64,000 nucleotides of DNA from Cercis canadensis (Eukaryota > Streptophyta > Magnoliopsida > Fabales > Fabaceae): assembly GCA_003255065.1 (NCBI GenBank), contig QAOA01008219.1:135501-199500 (forward strand), given 5' to 3'. Of the stretch, positions 34,158-44,349 are shown piece after piece. The notes under the pieces were generated by a model, which did not search any database, was not told where the DNA came from, and worked only from the letters and a program-made list of their open reading frames with translations. Position 1 is the stretch's first letter. The number at the start of each line of letters is the position of its first letter. The translations under genes and the position numbers were made by a program.

Positions 34158-35821
34158 AAATTCAAGGCACCAAATAACAGTATCTAATAACGAAAGTCTT
34201 CAAAATTCTCCATCACAACTTGACCCAAAGCTCATGAGTGTTGGGGTAATATAAATAAACATCTTCTATTTTATTTCATGTGTGAGAGTTCAATCTTTTA
34301 TAGTACTTTGCACCTAAACCACTGATGTGTGCATCTTCACAGATTCTGTATATTTAAAATTTTGTATGGTATTTATATTCCTTTGGAGTGCGACTTTATT
34401 GCAACTTGTGGCACAAAAACAATAACTGACGTACAATAGCTAGCCAAATGAAAGGAGGACAAGCTATATGTAAGTTAATGAGTTAAGCTGGTTTTGTTGA
34501 ATTTTCGGTTTAGCCCAAAATTTTTAATATACAAAATTTGGCCCAAAGTCTGGTGTTTTTGTTTGGATTCAGCCCTTCACCAAACAGAAGTTGACTTTCA
34601 TTCTTCTTCCCTTTGATTAGTTAGATGGCTTTTGGGGAAGAGCATGAAGACTAGATAGAGTTTCTATGAATACATATCAATTTTAGATACGGACTCGTTA
34701 CGGCGGGATACGTCCCCATGCCGTTTTGGTCCAATTTATTTTTTTTAAAATTTTTTGAAGTTCAAATATAACTTGAAACCTTAGCAGATACTTCAGCCCA
34801 AAAGAAATCACAAAATCCCAAACCACTTGTTATAAACACATGCTCATCATCATTAACCGATCAAATTCCTCTTCGTATTTGTTCTCGACTAAAATCCTCA
34901 CTCTCGTTTTCTTTCATGTCTCTTGATTCATAACGCAATCTGATGGGACTGATGGATTTTATCTCACGCCTCTTGTTTTTGTTTATGGTCTGTCTGCTAC
35001 TGGAGAAGATACCATAAGAAAATATATGCTTTCTAATGGGACAAAATATCATTGGAACTTTTTGTAAAAATTACCATTGGAATTTTCAAAAATTGGAGAA
35101 AGAAATTTTTTAACCAAATCGCACCATTTAAAGAATTTTCTTTTAATTTTTTTCTAAGGGATTCCAACGGTATTTCCAACGGAATATTTGGTTGGAATTC
35201 ATTAAGCCCAAATCTTCCCATTTCACTAACTGGAAGACAAAGAAGGCAAATTTTTTTTGAATCTAGATCGAATTCCAACAGTAATTTCCGTTTGAAATAC
35301 TGTTGGAATCCTCTAAATATCTTCTCTTCTTCCTCTTTCCCATTTCATTTCCTCCATTTCCTTTCACCGAGAGACTGAGCTTCCTTCTCCATTTTCTTCA
35401 AGCTTTGAACTTTGGCGGTGTGAGGTGTTTTCCGGTGGCAAGAGGCGGCATCCAAGTGAGTTGGCTGCTTTTCTTTTAGGTAGGTCTCTCTATCCGAAAT
35501 CTCCTCTATTCTCTATCTCTATCCAAAATCTCCTCTCTCTCTCTCTCTACATTTTATTTTGTTAAATTTGTTTAGGGCTTTTGATGTATGGGTTCTTTCT
35601 GGTTGTTTTATGGTTTTTAGGTATTTTTTGGATGGATTATTGAATGTATCTATTGTAAGGATAATTTCTGCTTTTATGTCCTTGTGCTGTTTGGTTTTTG
35701 GAGGATCACAAGCTGGTGAGAACTTGGAGAATTATATGAAATTCCATTCTTTCTTCTTCTAATTCAGCATAAGTTAATTCCTTGAGGTATCACTTTAAAC
35801 TAATGGCATACATAACTGCAG
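34158..35821. other. Non-coding DNA with CACTA-like subterminal repeats and a 5'-UTR-like stretch
   Basis: 35050-35300 has repeated ATTCCAACGG or CCGTTGGAAT-like motifs in both orientations, resembling subterminal repeats of a CACTA element, though no CACTA terminus is visible. 35310-35560 is pyrimidine-rich with a (CT)n run (35531-35548), like a plant 5' UTR. No exon upstream of 35822 was identified. The 35559-35762 ORF is hydrophobic but matches nothing I know. Confidence 0.4.
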
Positions 35822-37748
35822 GACATCTCGTTGGGTGTAGCTTTAGGTTCTGCTACTCAAATTGCCATGTTTGTGGTAAGAATTTAGCTTGGTAATAACA
35901 AAATTGGTGTATGATGGGACTTTTTCCGGCAAGTATATTGGGTCACACAAGTAATATAATGATAAGTAAAGTATCGTTCCCACGAAGATTAAGGCTAGCA
36001 ATTACCAATTTCACCAATACCAGTTCTATTTGGAAGAGATAACACTTTGGATTGAAGGCAGCCCAAAAATGACTGCTGAAATTACTAAGTAACACAACTC
36101 AAATGATTACGTAAATAACTTTTAAAAAACAATTTAAATGTGAGGTTGATGATAAGAATGAGAAAGGTTAGGGGTTGAGTTCATTCAATTGCAAATTCGG
36201 TTACTTCATAGACAAAGTAACATCGGGATCAATATTAAACTACTTACTCTAGTTACAATTCATTTGTTGTTGGTTTCTTTCCTAATGTGATTGAACCCAA
36301 TTCCTTGGTGAAACAATCCTCCCTATCCTAATTAACTGTCCAATTCCTTGGCACAATTTAACTAGTCTAGGTGATTAAGCTCTAGGAAATTAATTTAAGA
36401 CCACCTAAACTAAGTTATCTATTCCTAGACTAACTCAATTTAGGACAGAATTCACAGAGCACATTCGGATCTTACTATTCCTAGCATCGAAACGAATCTT
36501 TAACTATTCAAATGGAGGCCAGTCATTTAAATGCATTAATAACAGTATATTCCATTCAACAAGAAGAATTGTACTAGAACAAGTTCATTTAATCTTGAAA
36601 CCTCATTACAACTAAATTACATCAAACCCCTAACATTAAGAGTTTAGCTACTCATGACTGAATTTAATAACATTAAGCAGATAAATTTCAACATAAGAAA
36701 GGTAGAAGAAAAGAAACTAGATGTCTATCGAGTCGCAATTGCTCCTTCGTGCTCTAGCTCTTCTCCTCCTTTTCTTCCCAAGTACGGCCTCCTCATCCCA
36801 TGCATCAAATTCCCTTTTTATACTTGTGCAAAATTAGGTCTTCTAATCAGAATTAGCTTGAACACGTTTCTGACACGGCCGTGTTCTATTTCTGGACTTG
36901 GGCGTGTCACTTAAGTTGCTTTCCTGGTCATTGAACACGGGACCAAACACGGTCGTGTTCTTCTCTAGTCCCAGCCCGTGTTCCTCAGACATGACCCATG
37001 TGTCTCCATGCTCTGGGCGTGTTCTTTCTTTGTATACTCTGCCTGTTCAACACGCCCTCACACACAGCTGTGTTTGTCCATAAGCTTGAGCAGCAACTTC
37101 TGGATGTTAGACACGGGAGAAACACGGCCGTGTTCCTGCCCGTGTCTTTATGAAAACTCTGTATGACCCTGGTTTCCTTGTCATTTGCTTCATGGATTGC
37201 TTCCAACTTCTTTCTTATTCCTGATTCAACATCTTGGTACCTATCAACACCAATTCATGGATTAAATACCATGTTTAATGAGGATTTGCTAACAATACAG
37301 GTAAGAATTCAGTATTAAAGCATGATTTTTATAGTCCTAAAAGACAAGTATCAATGTATGTCTTTGTTTAGATTTCCTATTGAATTAATAAAATCTTACC
37401 TCAAGCAAATGTAATTAAAATTCAGGTTCCCCTATGTGTGGTTGTTGCTTGGGGAATGGGTATCAAAATGGACCTCAACTTCAATGTCATTGAGACGAGC
37501 TCTCTTGCTCTGGCAATAATAGCCACAGCCTTCAATTTACAGGTATATATAGTTCCCTTTTTTCCAACTAGAAAAAACAATATACTTTGAAATCTTCTCT
37601 CTATTAATTCTGTTAATGAAAGTAATACTGTCGTCCATTGTAAATCACTTAGGATGGAACTTCTTACTACATGAAAGGCCTTTTTCTCCTGCTCTGCGAC
37701 ATTGTGATTGGGGCATGTTTCTTTGTACAGAGAACACCATTTAGTTAA
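35822..37748 (+). CDS. CAX-type vacuolar cation/proton exchanger, last three exons only
   Basis: Three exons join in phase: 35822-35875, 37426-37542 and 37653-37748, with TAA at 37746-37748. Each is bordered by AG and GT splice sites (gcag/gtaag, tcag/gtat, ttag). Exon 1 gives '[18 protein letters not shown]', the conserved CAX repeat carrying the GSATQI segment. Exon 2 gives '[20 protein letters not shown]' followed by '[14 protein letters not shown]'. Exon 3 gives '[19 protein letters not shown]' and a short tail. CAX proteins move Ca2+ or other cations into the vacuole against protons. This corresponds to about the last 88 residues of a protein that is usually near 450. The first intron contains a 1.44-kb solo LTR. 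No upstream exons are visible, so it is either a captured or duplicated fragment, or the 3' end of a heavily invaded gene. It has no stops, and the splice sites are intact. Confidence 0.8.
35912..37353 (-). mobile_element. Solo LTR of the element 2 family inside a CAX intron
   Basis: It runs TGATGGGACTTTTTCC...AAGTATCA on the plus strand. This is the reverse complement of the LTR at 2910-4658, including the palindromic ACACGGCCGTGT motif block (36870-37145). The flanks GTGTA (35907-35911) and ATGTA (37354-37358) differ by one base, consistent with an aged 5-bp duplication. No coding sequence remains. It gives the true ends of this LTR family. Confidence 0.87.
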
Positions 37749-38231
37749 GAACTCTATGGAATTAACTGCAGTCAATTTTATTGCAGGCATTGACCTATCT
37801 GGATCACTCCCTGAGATGAAGGATAGCAGCATCCAAACTGGAAAAGATATTCAATGGATTTGTTATTCGTTGGAAAAGCTCTATCTCTGAATGTTTTTAT
37901 TTAAGTTGATGTTATAGTAGGAAGCATTATACTATTTGGTCTATCTCTTGATTGGTCCCAGCACCCCCATCCCCTTTACAACAAAAGGAAAAGAGAAAAA
38001 TAGTAAGTTGTCTGCATTTTCTAAATAATAAATTTTTGCAAGACCACCTCACACACATAATCAGGTCTTCATTAATCTATGTTTCTGTGATTGAGACAAT
38101 TTCCAGGTTTTCCTTTCTTCTGATATAACATATTGTTTTGTCACATAATTGGAAAGATAAGATTTATGCATCAGAGAGATGCCTCCCCACGAACTACATG
38201 TATTTGATAATTATGTGGACCTATCTGGCAG
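37749..38231. other. Region downstream of CAX exons
   Basis: It contains the likely CAX 3' untranslated region. A small ORF (37708-37890) overlaps the CAX stop codon and has no recognisable domain. No clear polyadenylation signal stands out. Confidence 0.35.
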
Positions 38232-38539
38232 GCTGATTCATTGCATGCTGAGAAACGAGTTATGGTTCTGGAGGAAGAGGTTAACTTTTTCCCCCCTTGT
38301 TTATGTCTTTGCATTCTTCATTGCTTCTGGTTTTTTTATATGGCACAGAAAAAATTGCAGCATTTAATTTTGAATGTTTAATTGAAAGTTCTACTGATTT
38401 GAAAAATAGGCTTGGAAATGCTTAGGTACAACTTCGTTGGGCTACTTTGAGAAGGAACAACTTTGATCTCCATATTTTAGAATTTAAAGCACAAGATATT
38501 GAAGATAGACTGGTAGAGGTTACTTCTCTAGTTGAAAAG
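38232..38539 (+). pseudogene. Two exon-like fragments of a coiled-coil protein
   Basis: 38232-38279 is flanked by ggcag and gttaac and encodes 'ADSLHAEKRVMVLEEE'. 38426-38539, preceded by cttag, continues in phase 0 with 'VQLRWATLRRNNFDL' and 'EFKAQDIEDRLVEVTSLVEK'. The charged, Leu-spaced composition suggests coiled coil. I do not recognise the protein and found no further exons, so this may be a gene fragment carried with the neighbouring CAX exons. Confidence 0.4.
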
Positions 38540-38842
38540 ATTTGCATCTATGCAATCATATACTATTGTTTATATATATATATATATATATATACATACT
38601 AGTTTTAGAGGTACATGGCCCATATTGAGAAAGAATTTCTTTGTGCATGTTAAGATACTGAATAATTTGTCATTGTTTTTTACACTAAGAAATGAAATAA
38701 ATAATACCTTATCCAAAATATTTTTCTGAAACCTTCATTCAAGGTCATACCTAATAGTATTGGATTCTTACCTATATGGAAAGAACCATAGGTTGAGGAC
38801 TAATGAAATACATTTGAAGTGTTCAGAGCACAACCGCATATT
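38540..38842. other. AT-rich spacer with (TA)n run
   Basis: A TA dinucleotide run lies at about 38572-38594. Nothing else is recognised. Confidence 0.4.
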
Positions 38843-39797
38843 GCCTGTAGAGAAAGTTAGATCAAGTAGGAGATTTGTAACAACTTTATGTATATATAAT
38901 TCGCTTGAATCAAATAATTTTTGCATATATATTAATCTCTCGATGGTGGAAACACATCCTTTGTTAGATATAAAACCATTCATGGGCCTTCACCTAATAG
39001 CTTAAGCTTTTAGGTTGAATTGGTTCTTGATATAGTATCAAAGTCTCTTTGACCAAACGGTCAGAAAATCAAATCATTTTGCCCTCACTTTCTCAATTAA
39101 ATTGAAATTTCAGCACATGGTATAAATGAGTTTGTGTTTTGTCCACACTTCAAGCCTCACATGATTTCGAGTGCGGGGGCATGTTAGATATAAATCTATT
39201 TATGCGTCTTCACCTAATAGCTTAAGCTTTTAGGTTTCATTGGTTCATGACATGGTATCAGAGCCTCTTTGACCAAACGGTCAGGAGATTGAATCTTTCT
39301 GGCCCCACTTTCTCAATTAAATTGAAATTTCAACACAAGGTATAAGTGAGTCTGTGTTTTGTCCACGCTTCAAGCCCAAAGCGCTTTCGCATGCGGGGGT
39401 GTGTTAAATATAAAACTATTCCTAGACCTTCACTTAATAGCTTAAGCTTTTAGGTTGAATCAATTCTTGACATCCTTTTCATAGAAAATATTATTGGCTA
39501 AGACAAAAGGGGAAGAGTTCTTTATAAGTCTTCTTTGGCATAGTGGCGTTGCCTTCAAGCTACTGCCCCAGTATTTGGGATATAGATATATCATAAAGCC
39601 ATTAAGGAGAGTTATGTAATGTGTGTTTAAAGAAGGAATATCTCTTTGAAACCATACGATATCAATGATATTATAGAGACAAGAGGTAACACGAGACAAG
39701 AAGAGTCAAAGCATGGGATACTACACTCTTTTCTAATAGTTATAACTTGACAATGAGTTCAATATTCCTCACTTTATGTAACTTAATTATATACGTT
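38843..39797 (+). repeat. Segmental repeat B, copy 1, containing a TRIM
   Basis: Apart from the TRIM at 38962-39472, it is the inverted counterpart of 57487-57975. Both copies share a frame ('KYWGSSLKATPLCQRRLIK' here on the minus strand and 'KYWGGSFKATLLYQRRLIR' on the plus strand at 57700) that may be a relic of coding sequence, but neither is intact. The unit is unidentified. Confidence 0.7.
38962..39472 (+). mobile_element. Tandem TRIM retrotransposon with three LTRs
   Basis: Three 71-bp LTRs (38962-39032, 39182-39252, 39402-39472) repeat at exactly 220 bp, each TGTTA...TGACA, with CA decayed to TA in the first. Two of them are followed by the copia-type primer site complementary to initiator tRNA-Met: intact TGGTATCAGAGC at 39253, decayed at 39033. 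Two of them are preceded by a purine tract (gtgcggggg). The whole is flanked by TCCTT (38957-38961 and 39473-39477). The inverted paralogue near 57815 lacks the insert. Tiny LTRs and no coding sequence define a TRIM; the shared middle LTR makes it a tandem form. Confidence 0.9.
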
Positions 39798-39798
39798 T

Positions 39799-40032
39799 GG
39801 AAAAGTAAAACTAAACTAGTTAATTTCTTTGATTAGATTTAGATCATTTTGGTATGTGTTAGCAGGAAAGGCCTCATTTTGTAAACCCGTCTAGGAAGAG
39901 CCAAAGGGTAATATAATAGAAAAATCTAGAGATAAAAGAGGTTAAGCTAATAGAAACTATGATATTTTAGAAGGTGAAGTTAAGCTTACTTTTGTACCAA
40001 CTATTCCACTTCCTTTATTTTCCTCCAATAAA
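39799..40032 (-). repeat. Copy of the promoter region of the 41974-42814 gene
   Basis: It matches 42838-43039, with shared 'tttggtatgtgttag', 'aaaggcctcatttt' and 'tccaataaaa' or 'tctaataaaa'. The TATA box of the gene (TATAAAAT on the minus strand) is changed here to TTACAAAAT. The gene body is not present to the left; repeat B is there instead. It looks like a beheaded paralogue. Confidence 0.6.
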
Positions 40033-40880
40033 AAGTTGGGTGAAGATTAAGCTAGCCTTTTAAGAGGTGGTAATGCTACCCTCACCCAATTAGGTAGATT
40101 TAGGTGATACCCACCCAATAATTTTAATGTCTTTACAAAACTATTGAAAAATTAAGCCATCTAATATGTGTCTTAATACACAATTTCTTATAAAATGCAT
40201 GAACAATATGATATAAAAAAATGTCCCATGAAAAAACTATTTTTGAGTACACTTGGTAGCATGTTGAAAAAATACTAAATGGTTTCTTCCTTTTATTTAA
40301 TTTTGTAGGTTGGAGAAGAATGAGTTACAAGCCATCTTATTACTCTATAGAGATTTTGCATATAATTTAGTAGAATATGTTAAAGACTAATTATGTAGAG
40401 TTTGTGAAAGCTTTAGCTTTAGCAACTGGATTGCACACAAAGTTGTTTTAATTAATAGTTCCACTTTTGTCATTGGAATTGTAGTACTTCCTACTTTGAA
40501 AATTTTCTGTTGTATACAATTTAACCATATTTGGATGCCCATATTTGAGTTACTTTGATTTTTCTATATACCTTGAATTTGACATTTTCGGACTGTGTGA
40601 TTATGGCCTCAAATGCAACACTCGAGACAGAAAACTGAAAAGTATAGACAGAGTTCTAAATAGACAACGAAGACAAAAGTGCCAAACAAGCGACACCCAT
40701 ATATTCACCAAATTGCTCTTAGAATTCCCAAAGATCCTTCCCCATAATTATCCACCTTTCATAATTAACATCACCAACTTCACAGATACCCAAAATCATC
40801 ATTTCACACTCTCTAATTAGCAGTTGAAATGGTTGTTGATTCGGGTAGAAGAACAAAGGAAAAAAGAGGGAAGACAGAAA
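40033..40880. other. Intergenic DNA
   Basis: No recognised gene. The ORF at 40545-40820 has no known domain. Confidence 0.35.
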
Positions 40881-41182
40881 ATGTCCACTATCACCAAAAA
40901 ATTGATATAAAGAAGTTTTTTCTAGTTAGAACTTGGAAGCCCTAAAATCACACACTAACTAATTTACAATATCAAAGGTCACTCACTCTTGATCAAAATC
41001 AACAAAAAGAAGATAAACCAGCAATTAGGAGTTGAAAAATATCGATTAAACGTGACTGTTCTTAACAAATTTCCTAAGAGGGTTATAGAACTCCAATCAC
41101 CATCTATGATTGAGCCATCAACAGTTAAAAACTCAGCCCATTGGGAGAAGGAATCGCCGCCTAATCGTTGACTTGATCACAA
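40881..41182 (-). repeat. Segmental repeat C, copy 2 (gene-fragment-like)
   Basis: It is a direct repeat of 30640-30945. On the minus strand it reads 'GDSFSQWAEFLTVDGSIIDG' and then 'WSSITLLGNLLRTVTF' without a stop. Upstream (to about 41260) another frame begins 'MVFPSELVCEIRQCFVEEGK' and ends at a TAG one frame away. This looks like the remains of a coding exon with a frameshift. The protein is not recognised. Confidence 0.45.
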
Positions 41183-41973
41183 CTGTCCAAAACAGTCGAC
41201 AACTTTTTCTTTCCTTCTTCTACAAAACATTGCCGAATCTCACACACAAGCTCGGATGGAAAAACCATTGAAACCTTACGCAGCAGTCAACCAAAAAATC
41301 TGAACTATTCTTAAAAAGAAACCCTTTATTTTCCAACAGATGCCTCAAGTGTTGCGGTGGCGAATTATATACTTTGTTTCTTCTATTCTCCAACGGATTA
41401 AAGTTACTTATTAAATCTTTTATTTCTCTTATTTCTTGTTTTTATATTATTTTTACTTCTTTCTTCAATTTTTAGCTAAAAGAAAGGTGAAGTGGCAGTT
41501 GCGTTGTGCCATCCCAATTCATTCGTTAGTCACTTTGTTAAAAATGGTTATGCTGCTTGAATTACAATATGATTGAATTAGCCTTAGCTGTTGCTTCTGA
41601 GTGATTTTTGGCACAGTAGAGATGATATTTTTAAACTGCCAACACACATATCTAAACAGATTATACCGCTTCATATTTATCGACAGATATTTAATAGTTG
41701 ATAGATTTTTTTTATTTTTTTCCATACAGTGTACCACTGCTCTAAAGTAAGTCATAACCAAAATAAAATAAAAACTATTATGAAGATGCTCTATTATGAT
41801 AAGGAAAAGTCATTAATTAGATGCATTGTACAACATAGTTCAGAGAAGATCATGAAAGCATAGATATTACACCCTCCCAAAGCTCTTATTCAACAATTAC
41901 ACACTACATATTACACAATAGAGATTATTTCTGGCTTTGGTTTATTGCTGATATCTTCATCTGTCATTGAAGT
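41183..41973. other. Intergenic DNA
   Basis: No recognised feature. This stretch lies downstream of the minus-strand gene and should hold its 3' untranslated region. Confidence 0.35.
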
Positions 41974-42814
41974 CTAGTGTTTTGTTACTTTTTTTTTCTG
42001 TGTTCCTTTCTTCGCTGAATCATCATCCCACGTAAGTCCACCAAAGTTGATTCCTCCATTGCCGGTGCCCTCCACGTTACCAGTTACATTGGTCAAACCT
42101 CTTACCTTCTTCGTGCCAGCAGCTGGAGCATTAACGCCACCAGCTGGACCATTATAGCTACCATCAAGCTTTCCAACTGCTTCTGCCTGTTGGTTAAGGT
42201 CAGAACCTGCTTGTGTTGCTTGACGAGAACTGCCAGCTCAAGTGGAAATAAAGAGCATTAGGTTTTAAATTCATGATAAACAGTCACGGTTAACTCGAGC
42301 TTTTTTCTTTAGAACTGGTTTTCAAAGGTTTTTTATTTTTTTTTCTTTTCTGCCTACAGATTTCCAGTTCTTTAAAAAAAACATACTTGCCATTAGTGGA
42401 ATTTTTTTGGTGTCTTTTTCTTGCTTCTAACTGCCCATAATTTTTCAATCTTGGCATAAAAACCAGTTCATATCTTGGGTTCTAGACATTTGATATAGCA
42501 AAATACTAAATGTGCAGCTCGATCTTATTCAAATATCACTTGTAATACAAAATAATATGCTAGACAATAACAGAGATTATTTAATTAACAGTAGTGAGTA
42601 TTTCTTCATTAATTTTTGCTTCAAGTTATGAAATGATTCATGCTTACCCTTTGCCGGTAGGTGACGCCTCGCCGAAGTTGATAAGGCCATTAGCGTGACC
42701 CCTGACTTTTCCCGTCACATTGGCAATACCTTTGATATCTTCCGGGCCATCAGCTTTAGCCTGGGGTTGATGTGGTTTGCTACCAAAGAGGGTTCTAGAT
42801 ATAAAGGGAAACAT
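41974..42814 (-). CDS. Unrecognised two-exon gene for a 140-residue Gly/Asn-rich protein with internal repeat
   Basis: Exon 1 is 42648-42814 and exon 2 is 41974-42229. The 418-bp intron has a GTAAGC donor and a GGCAG acceptor, and the codon split (GG|T) joins in phase. The ATG at 42812-42814 is 93 bp downstream of a TATA box on the same strand; the stop is TAG at 41974-41976. Exon 1 encodes 'MFPFISRTLFGSKPHQPQAK' and then 'IKGIANVTGKVRGHANGLIN'. Exon 2 has 'VRGLTNVTGNVEGTGNGGIN' followed by FGG, so the unit (K/R)G-x2-NVTG-x4-G-x2-NG-x-INFG occurs twice. The tail is Asp/Lys-rich ('WDDDSAKKGTQKKK'). There is no signal peptide or membrane segment. Function is unknown; the duplicated motif, clean splice phase and promoter argue that it is real rather than chance. 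Confidence 0.6.
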
Positions 42815-42913
42815 TGAATGCTCAACTTGCAAAAATGGAAAAGTAAAATTAAACTAGCGTGTTTCTTTGATTCGCTTTAGATTACTTTGGTATGTGTTAG
42901 ATAGAAAGGCCTC

Positions 42914-42921
42914 ATTTTATA
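42914..42921 (-). promoter_or_regulatory. TATA box of the two-exon gene
   Basis: TATAAAAT on the minus strand, about 100 bp upstream of the ATG. This leaves room for a short 5' untranslated region. The duplicate at 39799-40032 has lost the motif. Confidence 0.5.
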
Positions 42922-43259
42922 GACCCATCAAGTAGGGGGTGGAAGGGGAATATGAGAAGAGGAAGCGCGATACCTTAGGCAGTGAAATGCAGCTTATTTT
43001 TGTAACAACTACTCCACTGTCTATATTTTACTCTAATAAAATATTATTACTACCTAGTACTCCATTACTTATATTTTATTCATTTTGCATTGTATTTGTT
43101 TAGAAACTGATGCAATAAAGCCAAAAGAACTTATGCTCTCTACGATGTTTCTTCTCTTCTTATTTTCATATTCAGAGAGGTGTTCGAAAGGCTGTAATCT
43201 TGATTATAATATTGTATTTTTTTTATTTTTTTTTATGGGATACAATATTGTAAGTTTTA

Positions 43260-43644
43260 GATAAGAAAGAATATTAATGAGAATATTTAAGATAGTCTTG
43301 GAAATATTTATTTTGAAAACTTTTATATACATAAAAATGAAATATTTATTTAATTTATATCAGAAAATGTGGAATCTTGATAAAATTTGTCAAAAGTTTC
43401 CCTTATTAATGAGTTATTATTTGCACAGTTGGCTATATAGTCTTCCCTTGTCCTTTGAAGTGCAATCAATTTGTGTGGTAAGGGAATTCATGGTAATGAC
43501 AACTTTCGAAAAGATTTCAAGAGAATCTCTTTTTGCAAGTGAACGCTTTCTTTATTCACATTCCTGGGTCATTTTCAACAAATGTCTGGTTCTAGTGCTT
43601 TCTTTTCAGTAAAACACAGATTTTTCCATGTAGAGAGAGAGAGA
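43260..43644 (+). repeat. Dispersed repeat, copy 2 (partial, ends at an N)
   Basis: It is almost identical to 46731-47114; the 111-codon frame in both differs at one residue. It is less similar to 23405-24060. The match ends in the (GA)n run that abuts the N at 43645. Either a very recent duplication or an assembly error would explain this. Confidence 0.7.
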
Positions 43645-43798
43645 NACATTTAATTATTAATTTTAATGAAATGCATAATATATAAAAATAAAAATTTATT
43701 AATCAGATAGAAATAATACAAATTTATTAATTAAATTTAATTACAATAAAAAAATGTTATACAATGAAAAAAAAAAGTACAATAGAAAGCCCTAAGCA

Positions 43799-44275
43799 CT
43801 AATCCTCATGGTCGTAGCCTCCTAAGTCCTTAGCTGCATCATCATCATCGTTAGTCGAGGGCTGTGGGGCCGCAGCGGATGATGCACCCTGACCTCAGTA
43901 CTACAAGAGCTGAGCTAACATTGAAGTGAGACGCTCTTTGGAAGTGCCAATGGCGCCAAGAACTTACACCACTATGTTAAGGCTTTCCAACTCGGTCACC
44001 CGTTGTGTGAAGGCAGTAACCTGCGACATAATCTCTGAAGCCGAGAATCTAACTACTCAGAGGGCTAGGTAGCCTGTGGTTGGGCTGAGTCCAACAAATC
44101 GGCCCTAGAGCTTATATAAACCCAGCCCTTTTTGTTCTTGCCATCGACAACATTAAGCCATAATGTGGTGCCTTCAACAAAAGACGAAAAAGGACTAGGG
44201 TTGGCTCTTAGACCGGTGTCTCTAAAACTTAGTCTGCATAAATAAAAGTAGCATGTTAGTATGAAATACACACAT
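43799..44275 (-). pseudogene. En/Spm transposase fragment (Ptta/En/Spm type)
   Basis: The minus strand gives 'TLWLNVVDGKNKKGWVYISS' and 'RADLLDSAQPQAT'. This is the 'LW...VGG...KKGRVYGLG' pattern of plant Ptta/En/Spm transposase C-termini. A second frame carries a coiled-coil-like 'VTAFTQRVTELESLN'. The end is acidic ('DDDAAKDLGGYDHED', stop at 43799-43801). Stops after 'QPQAT' and near 43973 break it. This family binds and mobilises CACTA ends; the copy is dead. Confidence 0.68.
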
Positions 44276-44349
44276 ATAATTAAAAGGCATAAAAATTAAT
44301 GAACTCAATTCAAAAATACTTACATAAGTGGACTGAGCCCGTAGATGGA

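Noticed and set aside
35050-35300. Complete CACTA element
   Set aside because: Only subterminal-like repeats are present; no CACTA terminus or transposase could be found.
37422-37832. 136-codon minus-strand ORF
   Set aside because: It is the antisense shadow of the two last CAX exons, whose plus-strand reading has splice sites and family motifs.
39253-39264. Primer site of a full copia element
   Set aside because: TGGTATCAGAGC here belongs to the 71-bp-LTR TRIM; there is no coding sequence between its LTRs.
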